Assembly (NCBI GenBank): GCA_965153355.1
Contig: OZ231127.1
Coordinates: 42,966,001 to 43,030,000, forward strand
DNA length: 64,000 nt
Reading direction: 5' to 3'
Source of the DNA: Flaccisagitta enflata
Taxonomy: Eukaryota; Chaetognatha; Sagittoidea; Aphragmophora
In this document: positions 22,846-34,545 of the stretch, piece by piece
Layout of the letters: each line of letters starts with the position of its first letter
How positions within the stretch are numbered: position 1 is the stretch's first letter
Made by a program: the position numbers and the translations under genes
The notes under the pieces: model-generated
What the model was told of the DNA's origin: nothing
Databases searched by the model: none
What the model saw: only the letters and a program-made list of their open reading frames with translations

Positions 22846-25800
22846 CCAGCTTCGCATTTTCAATCTATTATTTCCCTACGCAAATAAAAACCAAACCTTA
22901 TTCAATCTCAACCACTTTTTGGCTCCCAAATTCGAGCCGCAAGGCTCAAACCCCTGTCTTTCGCCTTTAATCCAAGGCCTGAGCCTCATCTGAGGCCTTC
23001 ATCTCAACTCATGAGGACTAAGGGATCCTACTCAGGAAGGGAAGGTAATAGGTCTCAGAAACCGTTCTTTCTATACCATGGGTCTATATAATTGAGTGGC
23101 TTTTGATTCCCCCCCCCCGCTTTTGATTTTCGCGTCGCGTTACAAAATTTATGATTTTATTCTCCACAAAGCAATAAATCAATATTTGTTTTCATCACTG
23201 GCTTCAATGCGAATGGGAGCTTTGTGGGGGCAAAATTTTGTAAGGCCTTTATTTTTCATGATAAAACGGGGGGTGGCGGTCCCATCAGGGACTTGTAGGA
23301 TTATCATGAAACTTGGCAATTTGGCAATTTTCATAAAATGGAAGCAGCTCATAGATTGTAAGATAGGTTTTAGAGACCAATGACCCCACAACCCGCAACC
23401 TGCTCCCCATGATGCCTCACCTTGAAACTTTCTATTAAATAACACAGCTCAATGAGGCTCACCGGTAAGATAAAAGGAGTGTTTCCCTCCAAAGTCGCCG
23501 CCATTGTTGTTATTGTTGTTGGGGGAAATGGGGACATAGTCCCGACGATGTTGCACCGGAGAAAGAAAGAAAGTTCCGTCGATCAGAGGAAAACGATCGT
23601 AGATGACCAGCATCAAGCCACACAAGCAACAAGGGACACGCACAACCTGATATAACGGAAAACAATAGAAATTTATTCAGGGTTCTCAAACTCAATGCAT
23701 GAGCTAATAAGTGATTGATACACTCGATGGAGATTTTCCATCGGAGAAAATCATTCGCGGAAAAGTATAACCTGTACCTTGGGTATTGATAGTGATGCCA
23801 ATATCAAATTCCGCATGTCGTCATTCCCTGAAAAGGAAAATAAAATTAATGGTTAGCTTTCCCATTTTTTAGTCGGGTACTCGCGACTAAGATTCTGTAT
23901 CTGTCCGTTGGTCGGTTGGTCTTTGATGATCGAGCTGGAAAGCGGGAAAACAAGTGATTTCGCCCCTGCCCACCCATCCGCCACTGATATTGGGCGTGTA
24001 TCCGGCCTCATTCACTCAACGATCTTTTGCTATTTGTTAACTAAGCTTTTCTCACTCTCTCAATCAACTTTTCAGTTGTGGACACGCAACTCTAAAAGAG
24101 GCTTTGTCCATCCGTCCGTCCATCTGTTAGCAATAGTCGAAACGTGAGAAAACAAACATTTTAGAAGTTTTTTTGTGTGTCTGTTTTGGATGTGGGGTTG
24201 GGTGGGGCATTGGGTGTGGATGGGGGTTGGCTGCCCCTGCCCACCCGTCCGTAACGATATTGTGACCCCGCGACACTTGTTCTAACTTGTCCATCAGACA
24301 GATACTTTTTCTCGTCCCTAGACAGCTTGACCTTCAAATTTTTTTTCACCACCATAAACCACCACCTTCCCGACCCAAACACGACCACATCTATTACGCC
24401 ACCCTCAGATGAATTTCATATTTTCTCAATATGACAGGTAGAGAACAAAAAGCAAGGCCAGATACTCGGCCAATAAGTAGTCGATTGCGGGTGGGCAGGG
24501 GCAGTTATGCAAGTGGGCCGGGGCAGTAGTGCGGGTGGGCAGGGGCAGTATGTGGAAGGGCGATGGCTGCAACGTGGTCAACGATACCCATTGCCCCACT
24601 ATTCATGGCTGTGATTTAAGTGGGGAAAAACAGGGCAACGCACAGCCGACCAGAGCGTAACACCAGTTGCCCCAAAATGATCGGCACCAACTTGGATGGT
24701 TTCAGGACCCTAATGGTGCATATAACACATATCTAGAAAAATGAAGTCTGTTTTGGGGCGCTTTTTAAGATACTTAAAAAGATAGTGCTATTTTGCTACA
24801 CATTTTATCATAACTCTTTGTGTTTGAATTTTTCACTAATTTTGAGTACAGATCTGATCTCAAATAGTAGTTTCCAGTTTGTTTGATATGTAACACTATA
24901 TACTTCTCCAAAAGAAAAAGTTAATTTTTCTAATTTAACATAGTTTTATATAATAATATAACTAAAAAACAATATTTACTTCTTTTGCAAAAGTATATAG
25001 TGTAATATATCAAACAAACCGGAAACTATTGTTTGAAATCAAATTTGCACTTTAATCTATTGAATAAAACAAATCCCAAAGAGTTATGGTAAAGAATGTC
25101 ATAGAAAAATACTATTTTCTTAAATATCTAAAAAAGCGCCCCAAAAGAGATTTCATTTCTCTCAGATATGTGTTCTATGCAGCAGCAAGGTCATGAAACC
25201 ACTTCAGTTAGTACCAATCATTTCAGGTCAGCTAGTGTCATGCTCTGGGGGGCTGTGAGCGGCCTAAAAGAGATTAAGTCCTGAAGACACAGGGGGACTT
25301 TTGTTTGTTCATCCATCCGCCCAATCCGCCAATCTATCGGTGATTTGATACCTGGGAGGGCAGATTTGATGCTCAAGAGGGATGATCAGAGTCCTCAGAG
25401 GAATGATTTTGAGGCCTGAGAGGGCTTGTCAGAGGCCTGAGAGATCTGACTTGAGGCCTTGCAGGCAGATTTGTGGTCTACAAGGCCTGAGAGGTCTAAT
25501 TTGAAGCCTGAGAGGCCTGATTTGAAGCCCGAGGGGCCTGATTTGAAGCCTGAGAGGCCTGATTTGAAGCCTGAGAGGCCTGATTTGAAGCCTGAGAGGC
25601 CTGATTTGAAGCCTGAGAGGCCTGATTTGAAGCCTGAGAGGCCTGATTTGAAGCCTGAGAGGCCTGATTTGAAGCATGAGAGGCCTTACGCATTCGAAAC
25701 TTCAAAATCCTGATTTGACGACTGAAAGGCCAAATTTGAAGCTCAAGAGACACAAAAGGGAGGGATGAAAGAACGAACGGCCAGATAGACAAATGAACAA

Positions 25801-28800
25801 AAGTCCCCTTCAGTTCTACAGGACGTCCCCTTCAAGGCCGCTGCCCAAAAAAAGTGGATGAAACTAGTTACGTTTCAACCGAGAAGCGAATACCATCACC
25901 CACAATCTACCGTGTGGCCCCTCGTCATCAATCTTGACGTGGTAAGGATTTCTTTTCGGGTACGGGAGCGTGTGAAAGACGGAAAGATCCTTTCTTCTTT
26001 GAAACATATTTCCAGTGGCTGGGCAGATTTTGGGTTCCACACCGCCTTTTCCCGACGCAGTAAGTGCATCACCAGCGGCAACATTCTTGTTGTTTATGTT
26101 GGAATTTGACGACGGATTGGGCATCAGGGCGGAGGGAGAATTTTGTTGTTGGTGGTGATGCTGATGATGTTGTTGTTGTTGTTGTTGATGGTGTTGGAGG
26201 AGCGAGTTTTGTCCCGGAGAGAGCATCGTATTAGGCGTCCAGCTCTGAGACATGAGAGTTGTGGGGCGAGAGTTGGAGGCGATTGGGTTGGAGTTGATGC
26301 GTCGACGAGGCACCGCGCCTCCTACTCCTAGTCCTATTCCCCCAGAGTTGCTCCGTTGCGGAGGAGATCCGATTGGAAGTTGCTTCGTGGGGCCCTGGCG
26401 GGAAATGGCCAAACAGAAATATGAGGATTAAGGATATCAGCAAACGTTTCCTCCCATGTGTGAAAGTGAGTTCACAGTCGAAATAAAACTCACCCCGTGA
26501 AGTCCCGGTGGACTATGATTGGTAACTCCTTGAAGCTTTTGCATCGATGTCGTCATCGTCGTCATCTGACTGGCGTGAATGTTGGGAGCAGCTCCCGAGC
26601 CACCTCCAAGCAAATTGACAGTGGAGGTGGTCGGAGTGTTGTTAGGAGTAGTGTTTGGGGGAGAACAACTGCCAACTCCAGTGTCGCCTGATTGAAGCGA
26701 CGCCGCTGAAGACTGACTCATTGTCCGCATTCGATGAAAAGATGTCCGATGGTTAATCTCGATGTTTGGCATACCACCACCACTATTTTCAAGAATACCC
26801 TGTCAAAAAAAGCAGAATGCAGGAAAAACTGAATATCCTCAGACCATTTCTTAAACACGGACATTTAGAATGAACTACGCAAAATACAGTTAAATCTGGC
26901 TCCAACGGATTTTGAAGGACTAAAAAATTTAATCTATTATAAGCAGAATTTTTTTATACGTATAACCAATATAAGAGATAAAAGCTATAAACACAAAGAA
27001 CTGGTATCTGTTATAGGCAGAAATCTGTTAAAAGCGGTACCGTTGAAGCGGGGTTCAACTATCATTACTGTTGGTGTTATCAAAGTGGTCATAGGGGTAG
27101 TCACAGTTGAGGTTCGCCTTCACGGAAATTACCATTACTGTCACAATGTGATTGATGCCAAATCGAAAACTGGTGTACATATTGCATGATAAACGACTTG
27201 TAAGCAAATACACCGAAACTTACCTGTAAACAGAAGTTTACTGAAGGGTTGGGCATGAGGCCCTGATTGGGCGCTGGATTTTGCATGAGGCTGGGATTGC
27301 GTGCTGTGGCCATACCGACGCCGGCGCCGCGAGAGGAAGGAATCGTTAAAGCTGAAAAATCAAGCAATGAGAACTCGATAGTCTCGATACCACTCACTCT
27401 GCGTTCTGCGATATTTATTATGAAAACTTTGAATTGGGCATGTTTCATTTAGACATAACTCAAAATTTTGCAATGGGTAGGTTTCATCTAAACATATTGA
27501 ATAATTTTGCATCGAGCATGTTTCATCTAAACATATTCCATAATTTTGCATTGGGCATGTTTCATCCAAAAAATTGCATATTTTTAGATGCGTCCTCGCA
27601 TCTCTATAATAGGCTGTGTCCGTTGGTTGGTCTGTCTGTGTCTGTTGGTCAATAAAACATTTATTAAAAAGATCAAAGCAGTAAAATAGCATACATTTAT
27701 AATTCTAAATTATTCTATAAAAAATAATATAGAATTATATAGAAACATTCATTCATAAAAACTGCATTCAAAGACGATGCATCGTTGACCTACTTGGCCT
27801 TGTTTTTCCAGATTTAGCAGAAAAACTCATACCGGAAGCTCTTTTTCTACAATATCTTTTTTTTACATGCGTCCACGCAAGTCTAAGGGGTCATGTCTCT
27901 TCGTCTTTCGATTTGCCTGTCTATCTGTCAATCAGTCTGGTTGATGCTTTCATAAAAACGTGAATGGGCGGTTTGTTCATATTTTTCATGTCTTTCGCAC
28001 TCACTTTAACCTTTTAATTTTTCAGCAGCTCAATTCATTTTATGTGGGTAGATCTGGCACCTCTATCCTGTTGCTGTGACTTTTTCCTTCTGCGGCTTCT
28101 CTTCTTCTCTTTTTCTTCACCCGCCTTCACAGGGAAGAAGTCGAGGTCTTTGCGTAAATGCCCTTTACCACACGGACAGTCACATGCCCGGTATGCCAAG
28201 TCGTACCTAAAAAGAAAAGTGGATATGTTGAATTACGCGATTACGCTCACTTGATAGACAGACGAGACAGTTTTATTCAATACGTTCTTTCATTGCGTAA
28301 ACATTGTTTATCAAAATTAGATACAGGGCATGGGATTGGTCATCATTAAAGAGGTAGATCATAGACAATGGAATTTCAACAAAATATTAGAGATATCAAA
28401 TGGTGTACATATCCCCTTAAAAAGAACACGTCTTAATACAACTGTATTCACCCCTTTTTCGTCCAAAGATTTTGTTGTCTTTGCTTGTCACTCCAAGATC
28501 TGGCTCGGCCGCAAGTTTTCAGATAATTCAGAATTTGTTGTTCCCAAGCCTCGAAGCATATACGATGCATAAATCCACTTTGGGTGCAATTTTCATTGTT
28601 GCATTTTACTGTAGAGAAGAAAAATCGGGGGTCAAAGGAATGGGGCGATGTACTTTTTTCATCACTTTTATTTCATTAAGTCATTCTAAGTCATTCTAAG
28701 TATTCTTAGTCATTTTAGTCATTTTAGTCATTCTAAGTCATTCTAAGTCACTCTAAGTTGCTTTTAATCTTTTTAAGTCATTTTAGTCACTATAGTCCTT

Positions 28801-31624
28801 ATAAGTCATTCTAGGTCATTCTTAGTCATTCTAAGTCGTTCCAAGTCATTCTTAGTCATTCTAAAGCGACTAAAAAGATACTATCGGGAGTCAGATCAAT
28901 TCATTTATTTTAGTCTTGCAAGCGACTAAGCAGGCCTGAAATTATTATTTTTTGGAGCGTGCACGCCGGGTACGCCCCCAAAATTTTAGCGTGCCTAAAG
29001 AAAAGAGCGTGCCCGGTAAAAAACTTAATTTCAAATTACATATTTTTTTTCTGAAACCTTAAAAAGAGGTAGAGATAGCTACTAGTTAAAGGACTACATG
29101 GTTCTTACACTTTTTTTTTTGAGTAAGGACAAAGTTTTTAAGGACATGAGGCTGAAATTTTGCAAAAAATTAAGGACATTTAAAGGACAAAGCCTAGCCT
29201 CAGATTTGCAACAAAAAAATTTGATTTAAAATTTAATTGTTTTTACGCAACTTCTTAAAGAAAATAACCATGTTTATAAAAAATGATAGCATTCATATAA
29301 TTTTTTATTAAGAACAACTAAAAAACAATTGTCATATCTAATTTCAGTTTATTTATACTAAACATTAATTATTTCAATCCATACAACAAAATCATAAAAA
29401 AAAATCATAGAAAAATATTAAGGACAAGTTAAGGACATTTCAGCCTGAAATTTGCTTAAATTTTAAGACATCCCAACCTCAGAAAAAACTTACTGATCCT
29501 TATTAAAAAAAAAAAAAAAAAAAAAAAAGTAATTTTGGAGCGGTTTGAAGCCTTGATAAAAATAAACTAGGTTCTTATAAAAAATAAGTGAAGCTAAGCT
29601 TGACTGACTTATGTGAAACCTCGCACATCTTTAAGCAATCATGTCTGTCTCTCGGTCAGTGGGTTGGTCTGTCAGTCTGTCACTCAAACGTCAAATCCGC
29701 GCAAAACTGCCAGTTTCGACTTCTTTCTTCATTTTGTTACCTTCCCACTTTCATTTACTTTCATACGCATTCACTTTCATCCATTCATGCACTCATTCAT
29801 GAAAAGTGTCCATTCATCACAAACGTTCATTCATACATTCTTAGCCAGTCGCGCATATTGGCCTGGTTTTCTCAGTTGAATGGATTCCATTTCAGTATCA
29901 CACTTTTTAACGCATAAAGGAAAAATAAAAAGAAGGGCCGAGTTGATGCCAATATTCGTCTCTCACTAAATCTGTTACTAGCATGCACAGTAATCACCCT
30001 GGTCAATTCAAATTTCAATTGGTTTTCAATTTACTCAATATTTCATTTCAAAAGAGAATGCTTAAAAACTATAATCTTAAAAATATAAATTGTACAGACT
30101 TCTAATTGGTCTCATTTGAAAGAATTTTTCATAGCTCTGAACAAAGAAAATGTATCACCCCATTCAAGAAATAACACAAATGCACAACCTTCCCAAATTG
30201 CTTCAAATCAAAATTAAAGAACCTAATTTCCACCCAACATTTCAATAAGTCAAGTTACGTAATTCGACTTTTTTCCAATTAAACAGGTTCTTGTGAAAAT
30301 GAAGAGTATGAGAAGGAAGAGGATACCCTTAATCCCATTATGATAATCGGCGGGAAGATGAAGCGGTTTCCCAACAAAGCAGGTGCCATGGGGCAGGCAG
30401 CAAATAACGTGGGACTCGGATTCTGACTCGCTTTTAGAATCTTGATCGTGCGATGATGTCGGCCAGTCGCTGTCTTCGCTCGCCAGCACTTCCTCTACAA
30501 CTTCCAATGTGCGAGCTGCAATTGGGTTGATGAATGATGCTCGGTAAGAAAACACGTTTAATGGCGCACACGCGGCTCGGAGGGTCCGTTGGTAGGTCCG
30601 TTGAATCTTGAGACAGACCCACTCATCTTTCAGCTCAGGTCAGTGTAAGGGTTTGAGCAACTCTTTGTTTATGTATGATGTTAATTTTTACATTTTACAT
30701 ATCATTCACGGCGAGTCAAGTCATAACTGTTGGAAGGTATACACTCTTTTTTTTTTATAAGAACGTCATTCTTTTTTCGAAGGCTTCATGTTTTTATTTT
30801 CAGAGCCAAATGAAGCCTTCAACGTTCTTAGAGCGTTCTTAATTTTAAATTCTGCATAACTATAGGAAACCTTATAATATACTATTACTCAATTATACTA
30901 AATACATTTCTATTAAATACTGTTAAAACAAATACCAATCATAAAAGCTTAGGAATATTTTTATAATACATATTTTAAAATTATAAAATATCATCTTAAT
31001 CATGCTAAAATTTAAGTGTTTTTTTTAATGTTCTTTAAAAATTAATATAGATGAAATTTTTTTCTCAAGATTTGAAGCCTTTGCATGTTCTTAAGATGTT
31101 CTTAATTCTGGAGCCATTTGAAGCCTTGATGTTCTTATAAACTAGGTTCTTATAAAAAAAAAGAGTGTACCTGTTGCTCCCAATTCTTCGATATTTTTGC
31201 CGTTGTCGTTCTCGTCACCGTCTTCGATTCCACTAGAGGGCAAATTGGATTCCACAGAGGAGTTCGTTGAAAGGGAAGCAAATCGGGTGGTCAGTGGAGT
31301 CGAATTTTCAACCGTCAAGCCTTCGACCGTCGATGAATCGGATAATGAAGATGGCAACTTGTTTTGGCGCGTCTCTGTACCTGTGAGGGCCTCAATTCGA
31401 TCTAGTCGCGATGTTTCTTCCGCGTCAAATTCCTCGTTCTTCCCATCGATGGCTAGAATACCTGTCGTCGTCTCTTTCGCGTGAGTTTTACGCAGTTGCG
31501 ACAACGGAGCTGTGCTTTTGACACAACTCCCAGTCGACGATGATGACGATGACTTCTTGTCAAGCCCTACAGTTGCGCCTGATGTTCCATCTTCCTTACT
31601 CTTATTACGTCGACGATGCGGCAT
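21453..31624 (-). CDS. HECA: Headcase protein (HECA/hdc orthologue), ten exons
   Basis: Exons in transcript order: 31624-31171, 30515-30327, 28608-28452, 28206-28061, 27351-27224, 26799-26494, 26394-25911, 23827-23778, 23646-23463, 21754-21453. All introns are GT-AG and phases join without a stop, giving 2,400 nt and 799 residues (human HECA is about 540). The start ATG is at 31624; an in-frame GTG upstream is not used. Seen: a cysteine-rich N-terminal module (CCLPHGTCF, CNNENC, GRARSWSDKQR, LWTKKG, CDCPCGKGHL, residues about 190-280), a low-complexity Ser/Thr/Gln/His/Asn middle (residues about 320-600), then TGNMFQRRKD, YPKRNPYHVKIDDEG, PLIDGTFFLSP and a C-terminal zinc-binding-like module (WDGSWHVLGTMYAYDIFAA, CNKCGKP, CPQCG, HFVKP). 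Headcase is known as a regulator of imaginal/adult progenitor growth in flies, linked to Unkempt and TOR signalling. The extra length is mostly in the low-complexity middle. Introns hold many mobile elements. Confidence 0.95.
22089..22774. mobile_element. Foldback element with a nested smaller inverted repeat
   Basis: It sits in the last headcase intron. The ends match over about 60 bp: AGACAGGACCCTGATAAGAA at the left and the reverse complement of TTCTTATTAGGGTCCTGTCT at the right. Inside, TACAATTGGCGCCACTG (22203) and its inverted partner CGGTGGCGCCAATTGTATTC (22358) form a second inverted repeat. The right end abuts a (TAC)n array. Confidence 0.8.
22776..22841. repeat. (TAC)n microsatellite
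   Basis: About 22 perfect TAC units directly against the right end of the foldback at 22089-22774, in the headcase intron. The leucine-run frame across it is not a gene. Confidence 0.95.
23083..23175 (+). mobile_element. Fragment of hAT-like MITE
   Basis: GGTCTATATAATTGAGTGGC, a poly-C run and CGCGTCGCGTTACAAAAT match the left third of the MITE at 12352-12677. The right terminus is missing, so it is truncated. It lies in a headcase intron. Confidence 0.55.
23866..24035 (-). mobile_element. Family G element close to a headcase exon
   Basis: TTTTTAGTCGGGTACTCGCG begins about 40 nt from the acceptor of the 50-nt headcase exon at 23778-23827. It ends GGGCGTGTATCCGGCCTC. The hairpin pairs imperfectly here (GTCGGG with CGCGAC). 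Confidence 0.7.
24072..24290 (-). mobile_element. Family G element, truncated
   Basis: It starts with CAGTTGTGGACACGCAACTC, a variant terminal hairpin (GTTGTG with CACGCAAC), followed by GGCTTTGTCCATCCGTCCG and CCCCTGCCCACCCGTCCG. The distal GGCCGG end is replaced by unrelated sequence. It lies in a headcase intron. Confidence 0.6.
24450..25852 (+). mobile_element. Family M element interrupted by a foldback
   Basis: A family G left end (AAGGCCAGATACTCGGCC, 24453) runs into a family M left block (GTGGTCAACGATACCCATTG, 24575). A foldback (24638-25256) splits the following GGGCAGCGGCC block. The core (about 25340-25700) is a 21-bp array with about nine near-perfect units of GAGGCCTGATTTGAAGCCTGA. 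The right end is GGACGTCCCCTTCAAGGCC then GCTGCCCAAAAA at 25852, only about 60 nt beyond the headcase exon 7 donor (25910), inside the downstream intron. Confidence 0.7.
24638..25256. mobile_element. Foldback element, about 600 bp
   Basis: The arms begin CACAGCCGACCAGAGCGTAA (left) and, reverse-complemented from the right, CACAGCCCCCCAGAGCATGA. They pair inward through CACATATCT, TTTTGGGGCGCTTTTTAAGA, AAGAGTTATGATAAA and TTCCGGTTTGTTTGATAT, with a small AT-rich centre near 24950. I found no certain target duplication. Confidence 0.8.
27560..27665 (-). mobile_element. Family G relative with GATGCG hairpin
   Basis: TTTTTAGATGCGTCCTCGC at 27587 followed by ATCTCTATAATAGGCTGTG and GTCCGTTGGTTGGTC. 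The stem is GATGCG/CGCATC in place of GTCGCG/CGCGAC. Only this end is present. It lies in a headcase intron; a similar start (ACATGCGTCCACGCAAGTC) lies at 27864. Confidence 0.6.
28676..28935. repeat. Minisatellite AGTCATTCTA with family G-like end
   Basis: A 10-11 bp unit (AGTCATTCTA) repeats from 28676 to 28865, followed by GTCTTGCAAGCGACTAAG, a decayed terminal hairpin. The unit is the reverse complement of the GACTTAGAAT array at 33990-34240. It lies in the second headcase intron. Confidence 0.7.
28936..30320. other. Headcase intron, no further gene seen
   Basis: AT-rich with a long A run near 29505-29527 and many AAGGACA motifs (29125-29440). A Ser/Phe-rich frame on the plus strand near 29588-29917 is antisense to the intron and has no recognisable domain. 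Confidence 0.4.
30742..31167. mobile_element. TA-flanked MITE at the first headcase splice donor
   Basis: The inverted ends are CACTCTTTTTTTTTTATAAG and the reverse complement of TTATAAAAAAAAAGAGTG, with TA on both outer sides (30740-30741 and 31168-31169). The inner parts also pair (GGCTTCA, TTAAGAACAT). TA duplications suggest a Tc1/mariner-type element. Its right end touches the first headcase intron's 5' splice site. Confidence 0.75.
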
Positions 31625-32507
31625 AACACGCAAGCTCACAACGACGATGAAGAATTATTAAGAATTTCCATTTTATCGTGTTCGATCATGTTAATTATCA
31701 AGATAGCAAACATGCTGGATTTGAACGATTATCAAAGATGGAGGGCTGTTTGTGTGTATGTGTGTGGCGAATCTCGTGACCGCGATGAGTCGTCAACTCG
31801 AGCTCCGATTGGCTGTGGACTTAAGTTATTCCGCAACGCGGGTGAAATTCTTGATGTTGATTGGATGACCTAATTTCAGCTCGTTCATATCATTGAGGAC
31901 CTATTGAGATGTTGACGGAGTAAGGCAAGGTCAAGGCGTTTATATACGCCATTTCTTAGAAGATCTCTAGATGTTAGTGTCACAATCTGGAATTGAATTA
32001 TACCTTGAAACCCTTGTTATATTTCATGAGCAGGTCATTTAGTTTTTGCGGCCGAATAGCTTGCTATAACCGATTTTGTTTAGCTTGTCTCTAACTGCGC
32101 AAAAAGAGCAGATTGAAGAATTAGGTCAAGGTTCTGCGTCTTTGAAGAGGAGGCGAATAAAAACAAAAATCTCCACCCACACAGGGCGAGTTAACAGGCT
32201 ACAGTTGCGTCGGGTAGTAGTTTTATATTCTTCACATACAAAGACAAGATACATCGCAAACCTCCCAGATTATCAAGTTGTATAAATGCAAAAAATTGCA
32301 AGATATAGATTGATGCAATTGATTAGACGTACTTTTTGTTGCACATTTTGTACATGCTTTTGTTCTCGCTCATCTCGCTCATTTCGCTCATCTTGTGTAA
32401 ATCGGGATTATGTGTTGACTGGTCAGAAATACTTTTCTTTAATAAAGGGAAAGGAAAACATCAAATAAAACAAGTTGCAATAAAAACAATTAAAACAGAT
32501 ACACGCT
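31625..32507. other. Headcase upstream region
   Basis: This is the sequence 5' of the headcase ATG (minus strand), so it should hold the 5' untranslated region and promoter. I could not identify a convincing TATA box, initiator or extra 5' exon. Confidence 0.4.
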
Positions 32508-34541
32508 CTTGGCTGAGTAACAACGGGTTATTTTTTTCTCAGGCTCAATGTTGTTATTTGAAAGACAATATGAGGCTCAAACCGTTGCTAAACTGTTGTT
32601 ATTTTTTTCTCATCAATCTTCTAATATAACGATTGATTAGGATGTCTTTACCATCGCATTAGAGATGATTCTAATCGGCGCGTTATAGACCCTCTTTTTC
32701 CCTCCAAAATATTGACGTCTTACTCATTTTCACCTTTCGCTGCTCTCTCTGGAATGAAAGGGATCTAGGGTAGGAATGAAATGAAGGAGATCAACCATTA
32801 ACAAGGCCAACACCTATAAGTCGCGTGCCAGACTCGTGATACTCGTGACACAATGTTGGGAAACAATGTCAAGACACAATGTTGGGACACAATGTCGGGA
32901 CACAAAATTGGGACACACTGTTGGGACACAATGTCGGGACACAATGTAGGGACACAATGTAGGGACACAATGTTGGGACACAATGTATGGACATAATGTA
33001 TGGACACAATGTTGGGAAACAATGTCAAGACACAATGTAGGGACACAATGTAGGGACACAATGTAGGGACACAATGTCGGAACACAATGTAGAGACACAA
33101 TGTAGGGACACAATGTAGGGACACAATGTTGGGACACAATGTCGGGACACAATGTCGGGACACAATGTCGGGACACAATGTAGGGACACAATGTAGGGAC
33201 ACAATGTAGGGACACGATGTAGGGACACAATGTTGGGACACAATGTAGGGACACAATGTAGGGACTCAATATAGGGACACAATGTAGGGACACAATGTAG
33301 GGACACAATGTCGGGACACAATGTCGGGACACAATGTCGGGACACAATGTCGGGACACAATGTAGGGACACAATGTAGGGACACAATGTAGGGACACAAT
33401 GTAGGGACACAATGTAGGGACACAATGTAGGGACACAATGTCGGGACACAATGTCGGGACACAATGTCGGGACACAATGTCGGGACACAATGTCGGGACA
33501 CAATGTCGGGACACAATGTCGGGACACAATGTAGGGACACAATGTAGGGACACAATGTCGGGACACAATGTCGGGACACAATGTAGGGACACAATGTAGG
33601 GACACAATGTAGGGACACAATGTAGGGACACAATGTAGGGACACAATGTAGGGACACAATGAAGGGACACAATGTAGGGACACAATGTCTGGACACAATG
33701 TCTGGACACAACGTAGGGACAATGTAGGGACACAATGTCGGGACACACTGTCGGGACACAATGTCGGGACACAATGACGGGACACAATGTAGGGACACAA
33801 TGTCGGGACACAATGTAGGGACACAATGTCGGGACAATGTAGGGACACAATGGTGGTACACAATGTAGGGACACACTGTAGGGACACAATGTCGGGACAC
33901 AATGTTGGGACAAAATGTCGGGACACAATGTAGGGACACAATGTAGGGACACAATGACAAAAACTTCATAAGTCAAAAAATGACTGAGTGACTTAGAATG
34001 ACTTAGAATGACTTTGAATGACTTAGGATGACTTAGGATGACTTAGAATGACTTAGAATGACTTTAAATAACTTAAAATGACTTAAAATGACTTAAAATG
34101 ACATAAAACAACAAAATCTTCAAAAGTCAAAAAATGACTTAGAGTGACTTAGAATGACTTAGAATGACTTAGAATGACTTAGAATGACTTAGAATGACTT
34201 AAAATTACCTGAAATGACTTAAAATAACATAAAGCAACAAAAAAAGCTAACGAAACCAAAGGGTGACGGACCGACCGACCGACAGACAGACGGACAGAGT
34301 GGGTCATAGAGTCGCGTGCACGCGACTAAAAATCAGGAACAAAATATTGCTATAACTAAAATACAGTTGAAAAAGCCACCTCTTCTATGAAAAACCGCAT
34401 GTTACAATTGAATGCAATGGAAATTATAGCAAATCTAAGAGAAATGTTATTTTTTTATTTTTCTGAGCCTGACGATGTTGCTAGAAATGTTCTTATTTTT
34501 TTGGCATTTTGAGCCTCAACGTTGTTATATACTCAGCCAAG
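32508..34541. mobile_element. 2-kb inverted-repeat-ended element carrying a large minisatellite
   Basis: CTTGGCTGAGTAACAACG at the left pairs with the reverse complement of GTTGTTATATACTCAGCCAAG at the right. Next to each are repeats of GAGGCTCAA near GTTGTTAT. The interior holds a long family G variant (32818-34332). A lone right end (GTTGTTACTCAG) recurs at 38940. I found no certain target duplication. Confidence 0.5.
32818..34332. repeat. 13-bp minisatellite (about 1.1 kb) inside a family G shell
   Basis: About 85 units of GGGACACAATGT followed by A or C (period 13) fill 32850-33955. A 10-bp GACTTAGAAT array follows (33985-34240). Family G landmarks close the block: GACGGACCGACCGACC, GAGTCGCGTGCACG and CGACTAAAAA at 34332; TAAGTCGCGTGCC opens it. 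Because 13 is not a multiple of 3, all three minus-strand frames stay open and spell the same 13-residue repeat. These long frames are not genes. Confidence 0.9.
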
Positions 34542-34545
34542 TGCT

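Noticed and set aside
25429-25792. Leu/Arg/Pro repeat protein or CRISPR-like array
   Set aside because: Contiguous 21-bp minisatellite without unique spacers, inside a family M element of a eukaryotic genome.
30250-30555. 101-codon frame taken as a whole gene
   Set aside because: Only its central part is coding; it is headcase exon 2 with intron read-through on both sides.
32798-33976. Minus-strand open frames up to 375 codons with a 13-residue repeat
   Set aside because: They follow entirely from a 13-bp tandem repeat lacking stops in any minus frame; the same peptide appears in all three frames.
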